Shown here: piece after piece, positions 1 to 8,095 of the stretch | Position numbering within the stretch: the first letter of the stretch is position 1 | How the letters are laid out: every line of letters starts with the position of its first letter | Origin: Candidatus Omnitrophota bacterium | GTDB taxonomy: Bacteria; Omnitrophota; Gorgyraeia; JABMQH01 | Reading direction: 5' to 3' | NCBI GenBank assembly: GCA_028715645.1 | Contig: JAQURK010000001.1 | Coordinates: 81,806-125,466, forward strand | DNA length: 43,661 nt | Translations under genes and position numbers: made by a program | The notes under the pieces: model-generated | Told to the model about the DNA's origin: nothing | The model's database searches: none | What the model saw: only the letters and a program-made list of their open reading frames with translations

Positions 1-728
1 ACCAGTATTATGTCTATATTCGTAAGAAATGCCGTGCAGCCAAATGTTATTAGGGAGGGGATGGCGAATTTGTACTTTTGCCTGAGGTCAAGGTCTGACA
101 GGGGCGTATCCTTTACATAAAAAATTTCCCTCAAGACAAAAAATCCTACGCCCAAAGACGCTATTTGCGCGATAATGTATGCTCCTAAAACCCCCAGAAG
201 TTCCCAGCCTAGCGATATAAATAAAAAAGCTAATAATAATTTGAGGACACTGCCAAAACCGTTATATATGCTTAAATACAGAAAATTTTCATAGCCCTGG
301 AGCCCTCCGAAAACAACAATTGAAATAATCGACAAAAATAATATCCCTCCGGTAAAATAGACCGGCATACTTGAATCCAGTTGAAGATAATTTTTAACAT
401 TTAGGCCAAACAGCAGGCTGACTGATAAAAAAATCGCAGCAATGACGCCCATATGCTTTAACAAGACAAAAAGAAAAAGATTTGCCTTTTTCTGTTCTCC
501 GAGATGATTATAATAAGGTACAAATTTCGCGATCATTGCAGTTAAAGAAACTATCGGCAATGAGACAACCGTAAAAATGGACAGGAGCGAATTAAAGGCG
601 CCGTAACTTGCGATGGTTAATTTCCTTACAACTAATACCTGATAAAGAAGGTTCGCCACATTCACTACGGATGTGCCGAAAAACATGATAATATTATTTA
701 TTAAAAATTTATCCTTTTTTGGCATCAT
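1..728 (-). CDS. Polysaccharide flippase (Wzx/MATE-type), partial
   Basis: This is the 5' part of an open frame that runs off the left edge; about 242 residues are visible. I translated it by eye. It begins MMPKKDKFLINN and is followed by several hydrophobic helices, with the segment LTIASYGAFNSLLSIF near residues 38-53, typical of the early part of Wzx-like lipid-linked oligosaccharide flippases ("YG.fn.l.s"). Such proteins move undecaprenyl-diphosphate-linked glycans across the inner membrane. The start is the ATG at 728 (a second ATG follows directly). A GGAG lies 8 bases upstream at 737-740. The gene follows the zinc-ribbon epimerase after 12 bases. It is the second flippase in the window; the other is fused to a glycosyltransferase at 28055-30361. 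The C-terminal half is outside the window, so a fusion cannot be excluded. Confidence 0.85.
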   Translation of the reverse strand, partial: MMPKKDKFLINNIIMFFGTSVVNVANLLYQVLVVRKLTIASYGAFNSLLSIFTVVSLPIVSLTAMIAKFVPYYNHLGEQKKANLFLFVLLKHMGVIAAIFLSVSLLFGLNVKNYLQLDSSMPVYFTGGILFLSIISIVVFGGLQGYENFLYLSIYNGFGSVLKLLLAFLFISLGWELLGVLGAYIIAQIASLGVGFFVLREIFYVKDTPLSDLDLRQKYKFAIPSLITFGCTAFLTNIDIIL

Positions 729-740
729 ACAGCCTACTCC

Positions 741-1853
741 CTATATTAACCCTTTTCTTTTTAATTCCACTCTTGCCTTTTCAAAACTATCCACTGCGCT
801 TACTGTCTTGGACCATTCAATAAGTTCACGCATCCCGTCTTTAAAATCAACCTTAGGCCTAAACCCAAGGGCCTTCCTGATGTTCGTTATGTCGGCTATA
901 CAGTGTCTGATATCCCCCTTCCTGTATTTATTTGAAATGGCCGGTTCAAGCGGCTTTTTATAAAGGCCTATCAGGACCTCAGCTATCTTTTTTATCGGCA
1001 GGCCTGTGCCCGTCCCTACGTTAAAGCTGCGGTAATCGGCGGCCTTTTTATTCAAGGCCAGCATGTTGGCGTCAACAATGTCATGAACGGATATAAAATC
1101 CCTGGTCTGAAGACCGTCCTCATAGACAACCGGAGGATGGTTATTTTTTATCCTGCTTAAAAATATGGCGCAGACTCCGGTATAAGGATTGGACAGGGCC
1201 TGTCTTGGCCCATATACGTTAAAATACCGGAGGGCGACAGAAGGAATCTTGTAAGTGGCCGCTATATTCAAGACCATCTCTTCCTGAGTCCTTTTTGTAA
1301 TCGCGTATATCGAGTTACATCTCTGTTTCTGTTTCTCATCGATCGGCACGGGCTTTAAATCGCGGCCGCAGGCGGGGCACCTAAATTCCCATTTTTTTGC
1401 CTTTAGGTCTTTTTCAGGCCGCGGGCCGGGCCGCACCTCTCCGCATTCGGCGCATTTATAAAGGCCTTCTCCGTAACTGCTCATGGAAGCCGCGACAACA
1501 ACCTTCCTCACCCTGTTTTTTGTATTTACCAACGCGTCCAAAAGATTGGCTGTTCCTCCGATAGCGACATCCGTATATTTTTTTATCAGATATTGGGACT
1601 GTCCGACGCCGACACAGGCGGCAAGATGAAATATCGCATCAGGGCCTTTAATGGCCCGGACAACCGTATTATAGTCCCTTACATCACCCTTGATAAATTC
1701 CGCCTCCTTATTAAAATATGAGGGGAGGCGGCCGCTGGCATGGACCTGGCCGTCGAGATTGTCCAGTACCCTTGCCTCATGCCCCAGTTGTAGAAGCCTA
1801 TCTACTGTATAAGAACCTATAAAACCAGCGCCGCCGGTAACTAATATACGCAT
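741..1853 (-). CDS. NAD-dependent epimerase with internal zinc ribbon, dTDP-L-rhamnose 4-epimerase-like
   Basis: An extended short-chain dehydrogenase/reductase (SDR) of 370 residues. The NAD-binding motif GGAGFIG is at 7-13 and the catalytic pair Y183/K187 is in YAITK. Between the SMSSYGEG strand (about 123-130) and the catalytic Tyr there is an insert with four cysteines, C134-x2-C137 and C159-x2-C162, which looks like a zinc ribbon. From family knowledge, this insert is characteristic of enzymes annotated as dTDP-L-rhamnose 4-epimerases, which make dTDP-6-deoxy-L-talose. I rely on memory for that, so the substrate is tentative. The RBS AAGGAG lies 5 bases before the ATG. No rmlABCD genes are in the window, so dTDP-rhamnose would have to be made elsewhere. 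A generic UDP-sugar 4-epimerase is the alternative. Confidence 0.85.
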   Translation of the reverse strand: MRILVTGGAGFIGSYTVDRLLQLGHEARVLDNLDGQVHASGRLPSYFNKEAEFIKGDVRDYNTVVRAIKGPDAIFHLAACVGVGQSQYLIKKYTDVAIGGTANLLDALVNTKNRVRKVVVAASMSSYGEGLYKCAECGEVRPGPRPEKDLKAKKWEFRCPACGRDLKPVPIDEKQKQRCNSIYAITKRTQEEMVLNIAATYKIPSVALRYFNVYGPRQALSNPYTGVCAIFLSRIKNNHPPVVYEDGLQTRDFISVHDIVDANMLALNKKAADYRSFNVGTGTGLPIKKIAEVLIGLYKKPLEPAISNKYRKGDIRHCIADITNIRKALGFRPKVDFKDGMRELIEWSKTVSAVDSFEKARVELKRKGLI

Positions 1854-1891
1854 AGCATCTCCTTATTTTATTTTAAAATTTCAAAAAGCCT

Positions 1892-2116
1892 CTATTGAAC
1901 ACTGGTCATTGCGATGCCCCGGTGTTTATTAAGCGCACGCTTAATAAATCCCTTCTTCTCAAGGACAAGCAGTTTGTCTACGGCGGATTTGTAGGATATT
2001 ATGCCGCATCCCTGCTGGATCTCCCTGATGAAGGGCGCTACATTATTTTTTTCAATATAGCTTTTAATGTAGCTCAGGACTTCGCTTTGCTTTGTGGTAA
2101 GATTGATCGCCTTCAT
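1892..2116 (-). CDS. LexA-type winged-helix DNA-binding protein without protease domain
   Basis: A 74-residue protein that aligns by eye over its whole length with the N-terminal DNA-binding domain of LexA: LTTKQSEVLSYIKSYIEKN (helix 1), a REIQQGCG helix-turn-helix segment near 32-39, and LEKKGFIKR near 52-60 leading to the wing. The C-terminal autoproteolytic peptidase domain of LexA (about 130 residues with Ser/Lys) is absent, so it should not respond to RecA as LexA does. The start is well supported by GAGGAG 5-6 bases upstream of the ATG. It sits between the initiating sugar-phosphate transferase (17-base gap) and the zinc-ribbon epimerase (38-base gap). A local transcription regulator of the glycan operon is the simplest inference; no operator was identified. 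Confidence 0.8.
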   Translation of the reverse strand: MKAINLTTKQSEVLSYIKSYIEKNNVAPFIREIQQGCGIISYKSAVDKLLVLEKKGFIKRALNKHRGIAMTSVQ

Positions 2117-2133
2117 ATGTTCTCCTCTTCTTG

Positions 2134-3978
2134 CTATTCTTCAGCCTCTTTTTTTAGGTCTATTATTTTTGAAATCTCCCTGAAAGGAATATTGGCCCTG
2201 TTACAAACTTCATAAATCTCCGCGCGACTTCTCCTATGGGAAGAAGACATCGCTACCAATAACTCATCAATCTTATATTTATAAATCATCTTTTCTAAAT
2301 CAGCTCCTCTTCCCAAAACCTTTATGCCATGAATTATTTTATACAATTTGTCTTCGTCATCATCCAAAAAACCTATCGGCTTATAACTAAGGTTTCTATT
2401 CTGCCTGATTTCACGCAGCGCCAATTCTCCCGCATCGCCCGCGCCGAAGATCAGAATGCGCTTACCGGTTAATCTGACGTTCGCGAAGTATTCTTTATAT
2501 AAACGGAATAATATCCTGACGCCGCTTATAGAGACAAAGGTGACAAGCCAATCTATAATAAACACGGTTCTGGAATAACCTTCAACCCTAAATAAGAATA
2601 GTAAACCGACTATAGCTATAATAGACCCGAGACTGGTGGCCTTAAAAATAGCGATGACATCGTAGATGCCGATATAGCGCCATACGCCCCTGTATAGACC
2701 GAAGGAATAAAACATAAGCAATTTAACGATGACCATTATAGGGAGGGATTGTATTATAAGAGGGGTATTGAGATAAAATAACGGGCCTTCAAATCTCAGT
2801 AAAAATGCGGCGATATAAGACATTGAAATTATGATAAAGTCTAAAATAACTTCCGCAATCCGGCGTTTATTATATATAAACCCGCTGAAAATAATTTTTC
2901 CATTTAACTTCTTTTTGCCCTTCGAACCATCCACCTCTTTCGTGGAATATACCTTGACCTCCGTTCCCAGAAAAATGCCGAACATAAAAAGTCCAACAAA
3001 CAAAATAACCAACAGAAGAAATGCGTAAATAAAATGAACCTTGTAATACAACAGGGCGGCTAACCCGCAAATACCGCTGATGCCGTACAATAATAAAACC
3101 GCCTTTTTCTCGGAAAGGCCCAGGGCAACAAGGCGATGTGAGGTGTGATCCCTGCCCCCCTGAGAAATAGGCCTATTGTTAATAGTCCGGGTCAGGGTTA
3201 CAAAAATCGTATCAAATATGGGCACCACAAGAACCAGTACGGGAATAGCCATGGTAATGACAAGGCTTGACTTTTCCTTAGCAGTGCCCATTAGGACCGC
3301 TGTGCCCAGTGCGTACCCCAAAAACATACTTCCGCAATCGCCCATAAAAATTTTGGCCGGATGGAAGTTATACCTTAAAAAACCAAGTGTTGAACCAAGG
3401 ATAAGCAGCGACAAAACTACAAGCTGCATATTATTATTCATGATTGAACGAATGCACAGCATAAGGGCCGCAATAGACGCTATGCCCGCGCAAAGACCAT
3501 CCATATTATCCAGTAAATTGAAGGCATTAATGACCCCGACAATCCAAAAAATAGTCAGTAGCGTATTAATCAACGGGTTGGTGGAAATATTGAATTGTAT
3601 GCCAAACATAATTAGTATGCAGGCAATTATTATCTGGCCTATCAGTTTTGTATCTGGTTTGATATGCGTGATATCATCAACAAGACCCAGCCAGAAAATG
3701 CCTAAAGCGCCAAGAACAAATCCCGCAAATTCCATATCATGGCTCCCCAATATCAGATATGGCGGTAAAAAGGCGCTGAATATCGCGATTCCACCTAAAG
3801 AGGCGACGACCCGCATTCGCCACCGATCCTGCTTTGGAAAAGATACAAATTTGTTTTTTACGGCAAAATTCCGGACCAGCGGAGTAAGCGATAATGAGAG
3901 GGCGAAGGATGCCAGGGCTGGCGCAATGTATTTCAAGATGAACCTTAACATCAACATCTCAAGCGCTTCTTTATTCAT
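2134..3978 (-). CDS. WecA/MraY-like sugar-phosphate transferase fused to N-terminal half of a CapD/PglF-type protein
   Basis: A 614-residue fusion. Residues 1-340 are a polytopic polyprenyl-phosphate N-acetylhexosamine-1-phosphate transferase of the WecA/TagO group: the Asp pair is in LVDDIT (99-104), NAFNLLDNMDGL is at 151-162, FMGDCGSMFLG at 211-221, and the His-rich GGRDHTSHRL at 274-283. This enzyme would start glycan assembly on undecaprenyl phosphate at the cytoplasmic face. Residues 370-614 are the N-terminal part of FlaA1/PglF/CapD-type proteins: about four membrane helices, then a Rossmann-like domain with FGAGDAGELALREI (511-524) and IGFLDDD. The catalytic SDR domain that normally follows is missing, as the frame stops after about 90 more residues. 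The ATG at 3978 overlaps the upstream stop as ATGA. The function of the second half is unknown; a nucleotide-sensing or regulatory role is inference. Confidence 0.9.
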   Translation of the reverse strand: MNKEALEMLMLRFILKYIAPALASFALSLSLTPLVRNFAVKNKFVSFPKQDRWRMRVVASLGGIAIFSAFLPPYLILGSHDMEFAGFVLGALGIFWLGLVDDITHIKPDTKLIGQIIIACILIMFGIQFNISTNPLINTLLTIFWIVGVINAFNLLDNMDGLCAGIASIAALMLCIRSIMNNNMQLVVLSLLILGSTLGFLRYNFHPAKIFMGDCGSMFLGYALGTAVLMGTAKEKSSLVITMAIPVLVLVVPIFDTIFVTLTRTINNRPISQGGRDHTSHRLVALGLSEKKAVLLLYGISGICGLAALLYYKVHFIYAFLLLVILFVGLFMFGIFLGTEVKVYSTKEVDGSKGKKKLNGKIIFSGFIYNKRRIAEVILDFIIISMSYIAAFLLRFEGPLFYLNTPLIIQSLPIMVIVKLLMFYSFGLYRGVWRYIGIYDVIAIFKATSLGSIIAIVGLLFLFRVEGYSRTVFIIDWLVTFVSISGVRILFRLYKEYFANVRLTGKRILIFGAGDAGELALREIRQNRNLSYKPIGFLDDDEDKLYKIIHGIKVLGRGADLEKMIYKYKIDELLVAMSSSHRRSRAEIYEVCNRANIPFREISKIIDLKKEAEE

Positions 3979-4934
3979 TTTTTAAAATATTCTATAACCT
4001 CTGTTACGATCTTTTCCAATCTCACCTTGGGTTTATATCCTATAAGCTTCCTTATCTTTGATAAATTTGGCGTTCGCCGCCGCATATCCTCAAACCCGTC
4101 ACCATAGGCCTCCTGATAAGATAGATGAGTTATCTCTGAGGAGCTGTTTGTCATGTCTTTTACCATTTTCGCGAGGTTATTCATGCTTATCTCTTCTTCG
4201 CTTCCTATATTGAATACCTCCCCCGGCGCCTTGGGGTGCTCCATTAGGGCTGTCATCGCGCCTATGACGTCCCTTACATGGGCGAAACATCGAGTTTGTT
4301 TACCATCCCCATAGACCATTATAGGTTTGCCGAGCAGCGCGCTCCTGACAAAATTAGGCAGAACCATGCCATAGGCGTCGGTCTGGCGCGGGCCAACGGT
4401 ATTGAACAACCTTACGATAACAACAGGTAATTTTTTTTCAATAAAATAGGCAAGACCAAGGAACTCGTCTATGGTCTTTGACGAGGCGTATGCCCAGCGC
4501 CACTTTTTTATCGGCCCCAGGATCCTGTTATCGTCTTCCTTTAAGGTATGCTGAACATGATTGCCATAAATCTCGGATGTGGATGTAATAAGGATCTTTT
4601 TTTTGTGCTTGTTTGCCAATCTTAAGATAAGCTCTGAACCTTTTACGTTCGTCTCAATGGTCTCAAGCGGCCTTTCCATTATCAGCTTTACGCCTACGGC
4701 GGCCGCCAGGTGATATACGCAGTCACTGGAGGCAATGAGTGAGTCCATAACACTTTCATTCAGAATGGTGTCGATGGTGTAACCAAAATTCTGGTTTTTA
4801 AAAAGGTGCCGGATATTATCAAGGCTGCCCGTCGACAGGTTGTCTATCACGTGGACCTTATCGTCGTTTGCTAAAAATTTTTCCGCCAGATGTGACCCTA
4901 TGAACCCCGCACCTCCGGTTATCAATATTTTCAT
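3975..4934 (-). CDS. NAD-dependent nucleotide-sugar epimerase/dehydratase (extended SDR)
   Basis: A 319-residue extended SDR. GGAGFIG is at 7-13, the HLAA strand near 75-78, STSEIYG at 118-124, and the catalytic Y149/K153 in YASSK. The C-terminal segment carries the DMRRRTP signature common in a broad group of UDP-glucose 4-epimerase/UDP-xylose synthase-like proteins. It should act on a nucleotide sugar in the cytosol. The exact reaction (4-epimerisation, decarboxylation or 4,6-dehydration) cannot be told by eye. Its stop overlaps the start of the WecA fusion by four bases (ATGA), and it starts two bases after the end of the upstream GT4 gene, so the three are likely translated together. Confidence 0.9.
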   Translation of the reverse strand: MKILITGGAGFIGSHLAEKFLANDDKVHVIDNLSTGSLDNIRHLFKNQNFGYTIDTILNESVMDSLIASSDCVYHLAAAVGVKLIMERPLETIETNVKGSELILRLANKHKKKILITSTSEIYGNHVQHTLKEDDNRILGPIKKWRWAYASSKTIDEFLGLAYFIEKKLPVVIVRLFNTVGPRQTDAYGMVLPNFVRSALLGKPIMVYGDGKQTRCFAHVRDVIGAMTALMEHPKAPGEVFNIGSEEEISMNNLAKMVKDMTNSSSEITHLSYQEAYGDGFEDMRRRTPNLSKIRKLIGYKPKVRLEKIVTEVIEYFKK

Positions 4935-4936
4935 AT

Positions 4937-6142
4937 TTACTCCTCTTCTTTATCCTTATTTATCCTTTTTATCCTTATTAATTCGCTATACAAATTTTCC
5001 ATATCTTTCATAAGCCGCTGCTTCGAGTATTTTGCCAGGACATATTCACTCGCGTTTTCCCCCAGCCTGCGCCGAAGGGCCTCATCGGAACATAAACTTA
5101 TTATGGCGGCCTTCAGTCTTTCCGGATCATTCGGGGGGACAAGTATCCCCGTCTTCCCGTCTTCAATCAAATCGGGCACGCCTCCCACCGCTGTAGCGAC
5201 CACAGGCTTTTTTGCGGCCATCGCCTCAATAATAGAAAGCGGCGTCCCTTCATTTAATGAGGTAAGGACAACTATATCAAGGTCCCCATAAAAATTTGCC
5301 GCGTCTCTGCGCCAACCAAGGAAAAAAACTTTATCCTCTATCCCGAGTTCGCGGGCGCGGTTTTCGAGCGTTTTTCTAAGTTCACCATCGCCGATTACCG
5401 GAAACCTCGCGCCATACTTCATAAAAGCCTTATCTCTTGCAAGCAGCGATACCGCATCAAGGAACAACAGATGGTTTTTCACGGCGGTTAACCTGCCTAC
5501 GATGCCGATCAAAAGGCAGTCATCCCCCAAGCCCAGCTCTTTCCGCAAACTGCCCCTGAAAGCCGCCGCATCCCTGAATTTATCGAGATCAAGGCCCAGT
5601 TCGATTACAGATGTCTTTTCCCGCCCGGCAACCTTAAACTTACCGCATACATCTTCTTTTATTGAATCGCTTACAACCACAATCCGGTCGGTGAACCTGG
5701 CAAGCAGTCTTTCTATTGCAAGAAATATCCTCGTCTCAAAACGGCCGAAATAACTGTGGAAGCAATGACCATGGAAACTGTGCACTTTTATTGGGACGCC
5801 CGCCATGAAGGCCGCCAGCCTTCCTAAAAATCCAGCCTTGGCCGTATGGGTGTGGACGATCAATGGGCGTTCCTTCCTCAGCAGTGAAAACATGCTGTAA
5901 AGGGCCCTTATGTCCGAGATAAGTGAGACCGGCCTTTTCATGTAAGAGCAGAACCTTATATCATCCAGGACCCCTTCCTCCCTGGCCAGATAAAGCATTT
6001 CGCCTTCGCCTTTATCAACCTTACCCGCAACCAGGATCGTCTTGAAGCTGTCATTCAGCCCCTTTGTCAGCAATATGACATGCGTGGAAGGCCCTCCGAT
6101 ATTTAAACGCGTTACGATCCTTGCTATCTTTGTCTTTTCCAT
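4937..6142 (-). CDS. Family GT4 glycosyltransferase
   Basis: A 401-residue GT-B glycosyltransferase. N-terminal RLNIGGPSTHV (about 12-22) and HTHTAKAGFLGR (97-108) are typical of the acceptor domain. The retaining GT4 signature E-x7-E is in EGTPLSIIE (E298/E306), followed by a GGVPDLIEDGKTG segment. The frame is open upstream to 6322, but that stretch lies inside the asparagine synthase gene. I chose the ATG at 6142 because the protein then begins MEKTKIARIVTRLN, as family members do, and it lies one base after the asnB stop (TGA-C-ATG). The ending IKRINKDKEEE is charged and unremarkable. The donor and acceptor sugars are unknown. Its G+C appears higher than that of genes further right. Confidence 0.93.
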   Translation of the reverse strand: MEKTKIARIVTRLNIGGPSTHVILLTKGLNDSFKTILVAGKVDKGEGEMLYLAREEGVLDDIRFCSYMKRPVSLISDIRALYSMFSLLRKERPLIVHTHTAKAGFLGRLAAFMAGVPIKVHSFHGHCFHSYFGRFETRIFLAIERLLARFTDRIVVVSDSIKEDVCGKFKVAGREKTSVIELGLDLDKFRDAAAFRGSLRKELGLGDDCLLIGIVGRLTAVKNHLLFLDAVSLLARDKAFMKYGARFPVIGDGELRKTLENRARELGIEDKVFFLGWRRDAANFYGDLDIVVLTSLNEGTPLSIIEAMAAKKPVVATAVGGVPDLIEDGKTGILVPPNDPERLKAAIISLCSDEALRRRLGENASEYVLAKYSKQRLMKDMENLYSELIRIKRINKDKEEE

Positions 6143-6143
6143 G

Positions 6144-8090
6144 TCACATATTCTCTTTATCAATAAAAATACGGTGCCAAAGTTCCAGATTAAGGAGGCT
6201 CCAGATCCGCGCCCCATGATTGGCCCGGCCGCTTGCATGGGCATCCAGAAGCTGCCTGACAGACACATCTTTAAAATAGCCCCTGTCAATCGATTTGCCG
6301 CTAAGCAGGATATCGCGGGCATAGTCCTTTAGCTCGCCGCGAAACCATTTATCTATCGGTATGCCAAAACCCATTTTTTCCCTGGAGAGTATCTCTTCGG
6401 GCAGGGCGGCGGCAAGCGCTTTCTTAAGTATATATTTTAAACGCGTCCCTCTTATTTTAATTCCGCTTGGTATGGTCGCGGCAAATTCCATAAGCTTATG
6501 GTCCAAAAATGGCGAGCGGCCTTCAAGCGAATTGGCCATTGTCGCGATATCCATCTTTACAAGCAGGTCATCCAGCAGATTTGTGGTTATATCCGCGCAC
6601 ATTACGGCGTCTACAACATCACTGCTGCCGCATTCACGAAACGCGTCTTCAAGATAATAAAACGAGCTCCTTCCATTAAGCTCATTTTTAAAACTATCCG
6701 CAAACAAAAACTCTTTCTCGTGATCCCTGAATATGCTTACCCAATTATAATGTCTTTCGCTGCACGGTTTTGACGCCGTAATGAGAAATCTTTTTAATTT
6801 CCCTTGAAAATTATTGAAATCAAGCGGGGTCGGTATCTTGCTCAAGGCGGCGTTTATAACGTGCGTTCTCAGGCCCTCGGGTATCCTTCTATATAATTCG
6901 GCAAACCTGGCCGCCATGAACCTTTCATATCCGCCGAAATCCTCATCTCCGCCGTCGCCATTTAGCGCGACCTTTACCTCCTGCCTCGTCATCTTCGCTA
7001 CGTAATAACTCGGGAGCGCGGACGAATCCGCATAGGGCTCATTATAATGCCATACCAGTTTTGGCAGGACCTCTATTGCCCTTGGCCTGACTATATATTC
7101 ATGGTGTTCCGTACCAAAATGCCTCGCGACCAGGCCCGCGTATTTCAGTTCGCTGTGGCTTTGTTCCTCAAAACCTATGGAAAATGTCTTTACCCTCCCC
7201 GCGCCTATCTTGCTCATCATATAAACCACAGCGCTTGAATCGATGCCACCGCTTAAAAAGGCGCCGAGGGGCACATCGCTGACAAGCCTCGCCCGGGTCG
7301 CTTCCTCGAGGAGCAACATTATCCTCTCGCAATATTCCGCTTCCGGCAGTATCATCTTTTTGGAAAAATTAAGCCTCCAGTATCTTTCCATCCTTATAAC
7401 GCCGTCTTCATAGGTCATAAAATGCGCCGGGGGGAGTTTTTTTACGCCCTTAAACATTGTTTGGGGGGTAGGCGTATATCCGTATGTCAGGTAATCCGTG
7501 ATAGCAGGGCGATTTACCTCGGTTGAAAGCTGCGGGTCGGCAAGAATCGCTTTTATCTCGGAGGCGAAAATAAGCGTGCCGCCCCTGTGAAAATAATACA
7601 ACGGTTTTTTCCCGATCCTGTCCCGCGCAAGGAACAGGCGGCCCCTGTTTTCATCCCAGATGGCGAAAGCAAACGCGCCCCTCAGGTCAGAAAGGCATCC
7701 GGCGCCCTTTTCTTCATAGAGGTGAAGAATAACCTCCGTATCGGTCCTGGATCTAAAGCGATGACCTTGTTTTACGAGCGAGGCCCTAAGATCCTGAAAA
7801 TTATAGATCTCTCCGTTTAAGACAATCCAGATGGAACCATCCTCATTGCTCATCGGCTGATGGCCCGCGGGAGAGGCATCGATAATACTCAGCCTCCTAT
7901 GCCCCAGCCCCACTTGTGACCTTGTGACCTGGTCCCTGCGGGAGGCTTCGCACTGGCCTGGGGACCTATTTAGATACACCCCTTCATCATCAGGGCCCCG
8001 ATGTTCAAGGACGCCGCACATCTTGTGTATCAATTCTTCCTTTATATCAGAATTATTTCCGGAAATAATTTTTCCGCATATACCGCACAT
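6144..8090 (-). CDS. asnB: Glutamine-hydrolysing asparagine synthase-type amidotransferase
   Basis: A 648-residue class II amidotransferase. The nucleophile Cys2 follows the initiator Met (MCGICG), the glutaminase motifs RGPDDEG (31-37) and LNGEIYNF are present, and the synthetase domain has the ATP pyrophosphatase loop SGGIDSS (280-286). In glycan operons such enzymes often amidate uronic acids or other carboxylates rather than make free asparagine, so the local substrate is open. Residues 42-59 form an insertion, between YLN and VGLGHRRLSIID, that most family members lack; it is encoded by a stretch with a tandem 8-mer and inverted repeats (see the repeat at 7913-7966). The start codon follows the end of the GT39-like gene by five bases. 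The GT4 gene follows after one base. Confidence 0.95.
   Translation of the reverse strand: MCGICGKIISGNNSDIKEELIHKMCGVLEHRGPDDEGVYLNRSPGQCEASRRDQVTRSQVGLGHRRLSIIDASPAGHQPMSNEDGSIWIVLNGEIYNFQDLRASLVKQGHRFRSRTDTEVILHLYEEKGAGCLSDLRGAFAFAIWDENRGRLFLARDRIGKKPLYYFHRGGTLIFASEIKAILADPQLSTEVNRPAITDYLTYGYTPTPQTMFKGVKKLPPAHFMTYEDGVIRMERYWRLNFSKKMILPEAEYCERIMLLLEEATRARLVSDVPLGAFLSGGIDSSAVVYMMSKIGAGRVKTFSIGFEEQSHSELKYAGLVARHFGTEHHEYIVRPRAIEVLPKLVWHYNEPYADSSALPSYYVAKMTRQEVKVALNGDGGDEDFGGYERFMAARFAELYRRIPEGLRTHVINAALSKIPTPLDFNNFQGKLKRFLITASKPCSERHYNWVSIFRDHEKEFLFADSFKNELNGRSSFYYLEDAFRECGSSDVVDAVMCADITTNLLDDLLVKMDIATMANSLEGRSPFLDHKLMEFAATIPSGIKIRGTRLKYILKKALAAALPEEILSREKMGFGIPIDKWFRGELKDYARDILLSGKSIDRGYFKDVSVRQLLDAHASGRANHGARIWSLLNLELWHRIFIDKENM
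7913..7966. repeat. Small repeat-rich insertion inside asnB
   Basis: Two adjacent copies of CTTGTGAC (7913-7920, 7921-7928) are followed by the inverted arms GGTCCC (7931-7936) and GGGACC (7961-7966). Inside these arms is a small hairpin TGCG/CGCA (7937-7940 with 7949-7952). The segment is in frame and encodes most of the extra residues 42-59 of the AsnB protein. I did not find another copy by eye. It may be a small palindromic element that has entered a coding region, or simply a variable loop. Confidence 0.5.
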
Positions 8091-8095
8091 TTTAT

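Noticed and set aside
1854..1891. A+T-rich gap containing ATTTTAAAAT as a possible terminator or promoter
   Set aside because: It has no G+C-rich stem and no clear -10/-35 pair. The short palindrome can be explained by base composition, and the gap carries only the ribosome site of the next gene.
3176..3985. A 269-codon open frame on the plus strand
   Set aside because: It lies wholly antisense to the WecA-like gene, which has all its catalytic motifs. Its product has no recognisable domain, and its residue pattern is that expected of the complement of a membrane-protein gene.
6143..6322. N-terminal extension of the GT4 gene into asnB
   Set aside because: The extra 60 residues overlap the asnB C-terminus, do not resemble any GT4 N-terminus, and the ATG at 6142 gives a normal start.
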